Origin: Pseudomonas phenolilytica
GTDB taxonomy: Bacteria; Pseudomonadota; Gammaproteobacteria; Pseudomonadales; Pseudomonadaceae
DNA: 64,000 nucleotides
Assembly (NCBI RefSeq): GCF_021432765.1
Contig: NZ_CP058908.1
Coordinates: 3,248,001 to 3,312,000, forward strand
Direction: 5' to 3'
Shown here piece after piece: positions 39,504-46,224 of the stretch. Position numbers and translations under genes: made by a program. The notes under the pieces were generated by a model, which was not told the origin of the DNA, did not search any database, and was given only the letters and a program-made list of their open reading frames with translations. Position 1 is the first letter of the stretch. Every line of letters starts with the position of its first letter.

Positions 39504-40670
39504 TCAACCGAGACCACGCGCGGTCCGCTGCAGCAGTGACAGCGCACCGTACGCCAGCACGCCCAGCGCGGCCGACAGCCACAGTGCGCCGCTGCCGTAA
39601 TCATCGATCAACAGCGCGAAGACGAACGGCGCGAAGGCCTGGGCGAAACGCGCCGGCACCATCAGCAGCCCCTGGCGCAGGCCATAACCGTGTGGGCCGA
39701 AGATCACCAGCGGCAAGGTGCCCTTGGCGATGGTCAGGATGCCGTTGCCACCGCCGTGCAACAGGGCAAACCCGGTGGTCGCCGGTGCGCCGAACAGCAT
39801 CACGCCGAGCGCACCGATGGGATGCGCGATGGCCGCCAGGCGTGCCGAGAGCAGCGGATGGAATCGCTGCAGCAAAACGAATTCCAGACAGCGCGCACCG
39901 ACCTGCGCCGGCCCGACCAGCGCCGCGACGGCGATGGCCGCAGCCGCCGACAGCCCGGACTCCTGCAGCAGTCGCGGCAGGTGCGCCGCCATCGCCGTAC
40001 TGACGAACCAGGTGGCCGCGAAAACGAACGCCAGCAGCCCCATGGTCAGGCCGGCGCCGGCAGGTTCCTGCACAGGCTTGTCGCCCGGCGGCGATGCGGG
40101 CTGGATACCCAGCGGAATCATCAGCCGGTTCAGCGGCAGACCGAGGACGATATGCGCCCCGGCCCAGACCAGGCAGGTGCCACGCCAGCCGAGCGCAGCC
40201 TCCAGCCAGCCGCTGATCGGCCAGCACACGGTACTGGCGAATCCGGCAAGCAAGGTAATCCCGGTGATCGCACCGCGCGCATCGCGGCCGTAGATGCCGG
40301 TGAGTGTGGAGAACGCCGACTCGTAAAGCCCCAGCGCCATGCCGATGCCGATCACCAGCCAGCCGAGCCAGAGCATCAGCGGCCCGTTCGCAAGGCCGAG
40401 GGTCGCCAGCCCTGCCGCGAAGACCAGACTGGAAAGCGCCAGCACATCACGCCCGCCGTGATGGTCGATGCGCTTGCCGCACAGCGGCCCGAGAACGGCC
40501 GTCACCACCAGCGCCAGGGAAAATGCGGCGAACACGGTGCCGGTGGCCAGGCCCAGCTCGCGCGCCATCGGCTCGGCGAGAATCGCTGGCAGGTAGTAGG
40601 TCGAGCCCCAGGCCAGCGTCTGCGCGCTGCCGAGTGCGAACACGACGCGCAGGCGCGACGAGCTGATCAA
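39504..40670 (-). CDS. MFS transporter
   Basis: About 388 aa with 12 predicted membrane helices; major facilitator superfamily, with typical loop PLCGKRIDHHGGRDVLALSS between helices 2 and 3. The open frame extends upstream to 40880 but the extra 70 residues are not membrane-like. TTG at 40670, giving LISSSRLRVVFALGSAQTLAWGSTYYLPAIL, is the best start, with GGCAGG nine bases upstream. The GSAQTLAWGSTYYLPA N-terminus resembles the oxalate/formate-antiporter-like or CynX-like branch of MFS; substrate not assigned. Confidence 0.78.
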   Translation of the reverse strand: MISSSRLRVVFALGSAQTLAWGSTYYLPAILAEPMARELGLATGTVFAAFSLALVVTAVLGPLCGKRIDHHGGRDVLALSSLVFAAGLATLGLANGPLMLWLGWLVIGIGMALGLYESAFSTLTGIYGRDARGAITGITLLAGFASTVCWPISGWLEAALGWRGTCLVWAGAHIVLGLPLNRLMIPLGIQPASPPGDKPVQEPAGAGLTMGLLAFVFAATWFVSTAMAAHLPRLLQESGLSAAAAIAVAALVGPAQVGARCLEFVLLQRFHPLLSARLAAIAHPIGALGVMLFGAPATTGFALLHGGGNGILTIAKGTLPLVIFGPHGYGLRQGLLMVPARFAQAFAPFVFALLIDDYGSGALWLSAALGVLAYGALSLLQRTARGLG

Positions 40671-40858
40671 CGCGTCTGGCCTGCCGCAGTCAGGTGTGAC
40701 GACCTGGAACGGCGGATGACTGCACAAGCGTGGTTCATTGGGGCTCCGCTGGTCGCGCCGCACAGGATGGCGGCCAAGCACACCAGCATACGCAGTCTGC
40801 CGTGACTTTTTTGCGTCACGCCTGACACATCGCCCCGCAAAGCCGGCAAGCCGGACGC

Positions 40859-40888
40859 AAAAGACCCGTACGGTCTGCACGGGCCTTT
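40859..40888 (-). terminator. Terminator of the TonB receptor gene
   Basis: Minus strand: AAAGGCCCGT, loop, ACGGGTCTTTTGC, that is a CCCGT/ACGGG stem flanked by A- and T-rich runs, 11 bases after the receptor stop codon. Works best leftward. Confidence 0.75.
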
Positions 40889-40898
40889 ATCCGTTCAG

Positions 40899-43199
40899 CT
40901 ACAGCGCGTCCCATTGGTAGCGCACGCCCAGCCAGCCCGCGCGGGGTGCACCGGGGGCGATGAACTGCTCGTGGCGCCAGCCGTCCGGGTCGTCGGCGAA
41001 GGCGTTGCCGGCGCCGACGAAGGGGTTCTCCGCCAGCGCGCCGCTGGTGGCGTAACGCTTGTCGAACAGGTTGTCGACGCGTCCGAACAGCGTCCAGTCG
41101 CGGGCGAAACGGTAGTCGGCGGTGAGGTTGAGCACCGCGTAGCCCGGCAGCTTGCCACTGCCCTCGAACTCGCCGCTTGCCTGGTGGCGGTTGTTCTCGT
41201 TGCCGCGCACGTATTGCCCGGAGTAGGCCAGCAACGTGGTGCCCAGGCGCAGGCGCTCGTTCAGGTTCCAGTCCAGCCCGAGCTTGAGATTGTGCTTGGG
41301 CAAGCCCGGCAGGTGGTCGCCGCTGGCGATACGGATTTCGTCATCCGGGCAGCCACCCTCGCCTTCGGTGCTGTTGTTCTCGGCGAGGATGCATGCCGAG
41401 GAGCGGAACGTCGCCTGCAGGTAGGTGTAATCCGCGCGCCAGTCGAATGCACCGTAGCTGCCGTTCAGCCCCAGCTCGATACCCTGGCGCCGGGTGCGGC
41501 CGAAGTTGGTGAAATAGCCCTGGCTGCCACCGGTGCCGACGAACAGCAGATCGTCGTGGTTCATGCTGCGAAACGCGGTGACGTTCCACTCCGCCCCGCC
41601 GGCCAGCTGTCCGCGCACGCCGAGTTCGAGAGTACGGGTGACCACCTGCTCGAGGAACGGGTCGGCGGCCATCGCGTTGGGCAGGCTGCAGGGGTTCTGC
41701 GGATCGGCGCAGCCCAGCTCGATCGGCGTGGGCGCGCGATTGCCCTGCGAGAAGCCGCCATAGACGGTCAGCGCCGGTTGCAGCTGCCAGGCGAAACCCA
41801 GTGCCGGGTTGAGCTTGCGATAGGTGAAGTCGCCGTCGAGGTCATCGCCCATGCGATCGCTGTTGACCACGCGTGTGCGGTTGTAGCGCAGCGAGCCAGT
41901 CAGCTGCAGCGCCTCGGTCAGCGCCCAGGTGTCGGTTGCGTAAAGGCTGGAGGTGCGTGTACGACCGAGCAGGCTGTTGGCCTGTTCCTCGTCCTCGGTG
42001 GGCAGGATGCCGCGCTCGTCGGTCAGCTCGCCGCCCTGCTCGCTCTGGTGAAAGCTGGCGCGGGTGTTGTCATGCGACAGGCCGAAGGCGAACTGGTGAT
42101 CGCCGGCATAACGCGTCCACTGCAAAGCCAGGCCGTAGGCGCGCTGCGCGGTGCGGGTACGGTTGAGCACGCCGCTTTGCGGGCCTTCGCCGATAAAGCC
42201 GGCGTCTTCCCACTCCTCGTACTCGTCCTCGTACTCGTCGTTGCCGTCACCGTTCAGCGTCGCGGTGCGGGTACGGCGCAGATAAACGGTGCCGGACAGC
42301 CGATCGGCATCGCTCAGCCAGTGACTGGCCGACAGCGCCATCAGATGGCTGCGGTTCTCGGTCTGGTCGGGATAGGTGAAGATCGCGTCGTGATCGCGGT
42401 CATGCATGCTCTCGGGCAGCAGGCCGTTGCCGATCAGGTCGTTGTCGGCGTGCGCGAGGGTCAGCGCGATGTCGGTGGTCGCGGTGGTCCAGGCGAACTT
42501 GCCGAACAGCTGGCCGACATCCGATGGCGAGTGATCGCGCCAGCCATCCTCCTCCATGCCCTCGGCCGCCAGATACCAGGAAAATTCTTCATGCTGGCCG
42601 CCGTGCTGCACCGCGCCACCCTTGCGCCCGAACGAGCCGGCGTAAACCTCGGCGGAACCGCCGGGATGGCTGTCGCCGCGCTTGGTCTGCAGCGCCAGTG
42701 CGCCGCCCAGGGTGTTCAGGCCGTACAGCGGATTGGAGCCAGGCACCAGCGCCATGTCGGCGATGGCGCTGCGGGGAATCAGGTCCCAGTGCACCACATC
42801 GCCGAAGGCCTCGTTGACCCGCACGCCGTCGAGGAATACCGACAGACCCTGGGCGGTGCCCAACAGCGGCGATGCGGTGAAGCCGCGGTAGTTGAGGTCG
42901 GCCTGGTACGGATTGCCCTGGGTCTCGTTCAGATTGACGCTCGGCAGCCCGCGCTGCAGCGCCTCGGCGAGCGACTGGCCGCCGAGCTTGCGCAGTTGCG
43001 CCTCGTCCAGCGTCTGGACGTTGGCCGGCAAGCGATCCTTGGACAGACCGATACCCGGCAACGGTGTGGTGGCGACGATTTCTTCGCTGGCCAGTTCGAG
43101 CGGTTCGGCGGCATGCGCCATACCTGGCAGCAGGCTGGCGATGGCGAGCGAAAGCAGCGTGCGCCGGGGCAGCGCGCGGCGGCAGACCTGATACGACAT
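40899..43199 (-). CDS. TonB-dependent outer membrane receptor (PQQ-regulon member)
   Basis: 766 aa. Signal peptide about 1-30 (LLPGMAHAA), TonB box-like EEIVATTPLPG (about 39-49), plug domain (about 55-165, with NYRGFTASPLLGTAQGLSVFLDGVRVNE), then a beta-barrel ending in an aromatic-terminal strand (YQWDAL). Imports a scarce ligand across the outer membrane using TonB energy. One extracellular-loop region near residues 315-335 is very acidic (NDEYEDEYEEWED). Its promoter shares a 44-bp element with exaA, so the ligand is probably tied to alcohol oxidation (PQQ, a metal chelate or lanthanide chelate); none of these can be chosen from sequence alone. Confidence 0.88.
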   Translation of the reverse strand: MSYQVCRRALPRRTLLSLAIASLLPGMAHAAEPLELASEEIVATTPLPGIGLSKDRLPANVQTLDEAQLRKLGGQSLAEALQRGLPSVNLNETQGNPYQADLNYRGFTASPLLGTAQGLSVFLDGVRVNEAFGDVVHWDLIPRSAIADMALVPGSNPLYGLNTLGGALALQTKRGDSHPGGSAEVYAGSFGRKGGAVQHGGQHEEFSWYLAAEGMEEDGWRDHSPSDVGQLFGKFAWTTATTDIALTLAHADNDLIGNGLLPESMHDRDHDAIFTYPDQTENRSHLMALSASHWLSDADRLSGTVYLRRTRTATLNGDGNDEYEDEYEEWEDAGFIGEGPQSGVLNRTRTAQRAYGLALQWTRYAGDHQFAFGLSHDNTRASFHQSEQGGELTDERGILPTEDEEQANSLLGRTRTSSLYATDTWALTEALQLTGSLRYNRTRVVNSDRMGDDLDGDFTYRKLNPALGFAWQLQPALTVYGGFSQGNRAPTPIELGCADPQNPCSLPNAMAADPFLEQVVTRTLELGVRGQLAGGAEWNVTAFRSMNHDDLLFVGTGGSQGYFTNFGRTRRQGIELGLNGSYGAFDWRADYTYLQATFRSSACILAENNSTEGEGGCPDDEIRIASGDHLPGLPKHNLKLGLDWNLNERLRLGTTLLAYSGQYVRGNENNRHQASGEFEGSGKLPGYAVLNLTADYRFARDWTLFGRVDNLFDKRYATSGALAENPFVGAGNAFADDPDGWRHEQFIAPGAPRAGWLGVRYQWDAL

Positions 43200-43288
43200 G
43201 GATATTCCTTGTTGTTGTGCGGCGAATCGAACGGATCACGGCTGCATGCTGGCAACCTGCCAGACCGATTATCGAAAGCCGCCGAGTC

Positions 43289-43332
43289 GCGCCGACAGGG
43301 AAGAATTCCCGGTTCGCCCGGGAAAATTTCCC
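43289..43332 (-). promoter_or_regulatory. TonB receptor upstream element matching the exaA element
   Basis: Read towards the receptor: GGGAAATTTTCCC (43332-43320), then GGGAATTCTTCCC (43310-43298), then TGTCGGCGC. Both dyads are intact here, 22 bases apart, whereas the second box is degenerate before exaA. It ends 89 bases before the receptor ATG. Confidence 0.72.
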
Positions 43333-43403
43333 GAACCGCCGGCACTTGGTCGTACGACCGATGGCGCGGTACGGATGAAGACCTGCGTGGCGACCAGGCA
43401 CGC

Positions 43404-43437
43404 CGAAGCCGCCCGCCAGCGACGGCAGGCGGCTTCG
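43404..43437 (-). terminator. Hairpin after the response regulator gene
   Basis: CGAAGCCGCC, 14-base loop, GGCGGCTTCG: a perfect 10-bp stem 31 bases past the response regulator stop. No T-run follows leftward, so it may act as a rho-assisted or stabilising structure. Confidence 0.5.
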
Positions 43438-43467
43438 CGAACAGGAACAGGCAGAGTCGTGGCGGGC

Positions 43468-44127
43468 TCAGGCCTCGCAGAGCATGCGTTCGCCGACGCG
43501 CAGCAGGCCCTGGTCGATGGCCAGGTGCACCAGCTCCGCCTGGGAGCTGACGTCCAGCTTGCTCTTGAGCAGAGCCATGTGATTGGAGACGGTCTTGCTG
43601 CTGATGCACAGCCGCTCGGCGATCTCACGGTTGCCGATGCCGCGGGCGAGCATGATGAAGATTTCCATCTCGCGCGGGGTCATCTCGGCCAGACGCCCCT
43701 GCATCGGTGAGGTGCTGGGACGCTGGCGCGCCAGTGCGGTGGCCAGCGGCTGCTCGATGAAGGGCTGACCGGCAAGCACCTTGCGCACCGCCTCGACCAG
43801 CACGTCCGGCGCGCAGCGTTTGGTCAGGTAGCCGGACGCCCCGGCATCCAGTGCCTGGCGCACCAGTGCCAGTTCGTCATGCATGCTGAAGATCAGCACC
43901 GGCAGCAGCGGCAGGCGCTGGCGCAGGCGCCGGCAGGTCTCCAGCCCGCTGATGCCAGGCAGCCCGAGGTCCAGCACGACGAGGCTGGGAATTTCCTCCT
44001 GCACCCGTTGCAGCGCCAGCTCGCCGCTCTCGGCCTCGGTCACCACCACCTCGGGCAGCAGCGCGGTAAGCAGGCTGGCGTAGCCCTGGCGCACCACCGC
44101 GTGATCGTCCACCAGCAGGATTTTCAT
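43468..44127 (-). CDS. LuxR/NarL-type response regulator (PedR2-like)
   Basis: 219 aa. Receiver domain (about 1-120) with acidic pair LLVDDHAVVRQG, phosphoacceptor Asp in LVVLDLGLPG and Lys in GYLTKRC; then a LuxR-type HTH (about 150-210, LTPREMEIFIMLARGIGNREIAERLCISSKTVSNHMALLKSKL). Overlaps the sensor kinase by four bases, so they form one two-component system. In Pseudomonas putida the equivalent pair beside the ped genes is PedS2/PedR2, which controls the calcium/lanthanide enzyme switch; orthology is likely from context but unproven. Candidate binder of the exaA/TonB boxes. Confidence 0.85.
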   Translation of the reverse strand: MKILLVDDHAVVRQGYASLLTALLPEVVVTEAESGELALQRVQEEIPSLVVLDLGLPGISGLETCRRLRQRLPLLPVLIFSMHDELALVRQALDAGASGYLTKRCAPDVLVEAVRKVLAGQPFIEQPLATALARQRPSTSPMQGRLAEMTPREMEIFIMLARGIGNREIAERLCISSKTVSNHMALLKSKLDVSSQAELVHLAIDQGLLRVGERMLCEA

Positions 44128-45380
44128 GCTGTCGCTCCTTTGCACGGCAGGTTGAGATAAAGCGTCCAGCCCCGTCCCGGGCAGTGCCGCAAACGAAGGT
44201 TGGCGCCGAGGCAGCGAGCCCGCTCGCGCATCGAACGCAGACCGACCCCGGCACGCTGCGGCGGCTCGCCGTGGCCGTCGTCACGCAACAGCACACGCAG
44301 CCCATGCGCGCCGCCGCGCAGGCGCAGACGCACGCAACGGGCCTGCGCGTGGCGCGCGACATTGGTCAGCGCCTCCTGCAGCAGCCGGTACAGGTGCAGC
44401 TTGTCCTCGGTGGTGAACGCGGGAATCGCTCCGCACAGCTGGAGCTGGCATTCGATGCCCTGCGCGCCCTGCCATTGCTCGACCAGCTGGCCGACGGCCT
44501 CTTCCAGCGGCAGGTGTTCGAGCATCACCGGATAGAGATCGCGCACCAGTGTGCGAAACCCATTCTGCAGATCGAGGCTGTGCCGCTCCAGATGCGCCGC
44601 GGTTTCACGCACCGCATCCGGTTGCTCGGCCTGGATGCGCAGCAGGCAGGCGCGGGCGCGAATGCCGGCGACGTACTGGCCGAGATCGTCGTGCATCACC
44701 TGCGCCAGACGGGTGCGTTCGCGCTCCTGCAGTTCCAGCAGCGTGCCGGTGAGCCGCGCATTCGCCGCCTCGGCCTCCTCCAGCGCGCCGGCCATCTGGT
44801 TGAAATGTCCGGCCAGCCGGCGTGCTTCCGGCAGCCGCCGCGCCACCAGCCGCGTGGCCAGCTGCCCACGGGAAATCTGCCGCAGGCCGCCGAGCAGGTC
44901 TTCCAGCACACCGAGCGCGTGGCCGACCGCCCAGCGTATGGTCAGCAGGCTCAGCGCCAGTGCCAGGCCGAACAGCGCAAGCAGCTGCAACAGCGAATCC
45001 CAGACTTCTTCCACTTCGTCGTCGGGATTGACCGCCAGGCGAATCTGCTCCCCGTTCGCCCGCTCGATGACGCGCGCCGGCATCACCTGCGGGTACAACC
45101 AGCGGCTCAGCCAGGGCCGACCGGACGGCTCGGCAGGCTGCTCATCGCCGGCCGCCACTCGCTCGATGCGGATATGTCGCAGGCTTTGCTCCAGGCCGGC
45201 GGCCGGCGCCTGCGGCTCATCGCGCAGACTGAGTGCCAGGTAGTCCACAACCTGCTGCGCGGCATCGAGTTCGCGCTGCACGTCATGCGCAGCCTGGCGC
45301 AGCAGCACGGCCGTGCAGACCAGCGCCACCGCGACGAAGAACAGCGTCACCAGCAGGTAGGTACGCCTGAGCGCACTCAT
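44124..45380 (-). CDS. Sensor histidine kinase, NarX/UhpB type (PedS2-like)
   Basis: 418 aa. Two membrane helices (about 8-28 and 132-152) enclose a periplasmic sensor domain of about 100 residues, followed by a HAMP-like linker, HisKA_3 dimerisation domain with phospho-His in AQVMHDDLGQYVAGI, and HATPase (EALTNVARHAQA, VGLRSMRERARCLGANL). Just before the second helix is an acidic patch, NPDDEVEEVWD, a plausible cation-sensing surface. It lies 10 bases after the cupredoxin-like gene and overlaps the regulator gene. Ligand unknown; a metal (calcium or lanthanide) is the leading guess from the P. putida PedS2 precedent. Confidence 0.85.
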   Translation of the reverse strand: MSALRRTYLLVTLFFVAVALVCTAVLLRQAAHDVQRELDAAQQVVDYLALSLRDEPQAPAAGLEQSLRHIRIERVAAGDEQPAEPSGRPWLSRWLYPQVMPARVIERANGEQIRLAVNPDDEVEEVWDSLLQLLALFGLALALSLLTIRWAVGHALGVLEDLLGGLRQISRGQLATRLVARRLPEARRLAGHFNQMAGALEEAEAANARLTGTLLELQERERTRLAQVMHDDLGQYVAGIRARACLLRIQAEQPDAVRETAAHLERHSLDLQNGFRTLVRDLYPVMLEHLPLEEAVGQLVEQWQGAQGIECQLQLCGAIPAFTTEDKLHLYRLLQEALTNVARHAQARCVRLRLRGGAHGLRVLLRDDGHGEPPQRAGVGLRSMRERARCLGANLRLRHCPGRGWTLYLNLPCKGATA

Positions 45381-45390
45381 GGCCGCGCCC

Positions 45391-45828
45391 TCACTTGATC
45401 ACGAAGCGCCCTTCCATGCCCTTGTTCTGCAAGCCCTTGCAGTAGAACGGGTAGGTGCCGGGCTTGACCGGCAGGAAGAAGATTTCCGCCTCGCCGGCGT
45501 CCTCGAACTCCAGCTCGACCAGCGTGACCGCCTTGATCTCCACGCCGCCGGCCTCGACCTTGCGCAGGAAGATCGACTGGGCAAACTCCGGCGCCTGGAA
45601 GGCGCATTCCTTCTGCCCGTCAGCAATCACCTTGAGCTGGTAGGCGACACCGGTTTCCAGCTGGTACTCCTTCTGTGAGACGGCGTAATCGCTTTCTTCG
45701 GAGCCGAACTTGAGGTCCGGCAGCGCCTGGGTGCGGCGAGTGAGATCGCCGGCGGCCTGACTCTGGTCGAAGCCGAGCAGGCTGCCGATGAACAGCAAAT
45801 TGAGCAGCATGGCTTTGCATGTGGGCAT
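45391..45828 (-). CDS. Exported cupredoxin-like protein with altered copper site
   Basis: 145 aa, signal peptide about 1-26 (FDQSQAAG). Fold pattern of the cupredoxin family with the closing loop YPFYCKGLQNKGMEGRFVIK. Cys130 and Met138 sit where type 1 copper ligands are expected, but the usual His between them is missing (LQNK), and the first-ligand region has Cys75 (KECAFQ) instead of His. It may bind copper differently, bind another metal, or use a disulfide. First gene of an operon with the PedS2-like kinase and response regulator, which hints at a role in metal sensing or electron transfer. Confidence 0.7.
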   Translation of the reverse strand: MPTCKAMLLNLLFIGSLLGFDQSQAAGDLTRRTQALPDLKFGSEESDYAVSQKEYQLETGVAYQLKVIADGQKECAFQAPEFAQSIFLRKVEAGGVEIKAVTLVELEFEDAGEAEIFFLPVKPGTYPFYCKGLQNKGMEGRFVIK

Positions 45829-45875
45829 GGTGATGGCCTCTTTATTGTTTTGGATGCCCCATCCTAGGCGCCCGC

Positions 45876-45902
45876 GTACCAACCACCCTCCTACCTTGGT
45901 AC
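45876..45902 (-). promoter_or_regulatory. Inverted GTACCAA / TTGGTAC pair before the cupredoxin operon
   Basis: GTACCAA (45876-45882) and TTGGTAC (45896-45902) are separated by 13 bases, giving 20-bp centre spacing, about 50 to 75 bases before the cupredoxin ATG. Read towards the gene, the proximal half is followed nine bases later by TAGGAT, so it would overlap the -35 region. Confidence 0.6.
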
Positions 45903-46075
45903 CGATCCGGCATCGCCGCCGGCCCCCGCCAGCGCCTGATGGAATGAAAAACGACGGCGTCCGACGGTCCCCCGATCCGTTTTCGCCCGCCGCGCCGCGC
46001 AGCGCCGCGCCTGCGCCGGTGCCCGCCAGAAACCACGCCAAAAGCCGCATCGCGCGTACCGCTACCTACGCAGCA

Positions 46076-46087
46076 GTACCAAGGTAG
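46076..46087 (+). promoter_or_regulatory. GTACCAAGGTAG motif before the chemoreceptor gene
   Basis: Exact reverse complement of the 12-base CTACCTTGGTAC at 45891-45902. Lies 137 bases before the chemoreceptor ATG. Confidence 0.55.
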
Positions 46088-46224
46088 CGATCAATTTCTC
46101 GGCCGGCGCGCCGCAACATTCGGCATCCGGGATGCCGTTTTGCCATCGGCGATCTTCGGCCGCCCTTCGGCGTTCAGGCACGCCCCCGCAGGTTCTTTTG
46201 CATTGCTCAGGAGTAGGAACCGTC

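Larger units (their letters stand above)
45829..46224. promoter_or_regulatory. Divergent control region between the cupredoxin operon and the chemoreceptor
   Basis: 396 bases with no credible gene. Contains CCTTGGTAC-type motifs on both sides: CTACCTTGGTAC at 45891-45902, a further GTACCAA at 45876-45882 forming an inverted pair with it, and GTACCAAGGTAG at 46076-46087. The motif nearest each gene reads GTACCAAGG in the gene direction. A TAGGAT -10-like hexamer lies 42 to 47 bases before the cupredoxin start. Confidence 0.65.

Noticed and set aside
43340..43360. CTTGGTCGTAC near the TonB receptor as a further TTGGTAC site
   Set aside because: It has an inserted base within the core (TTGGTcGTAC) and lies outside the well-matched element, so it was not counted.
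40914..43550. An 878-codon open frame on the plus strand opposite the TonB receptor
   Set aside because: Antisense to the receptor gene; low-complexity composition rich in Ala, Gly, Val and Arg and no family features.
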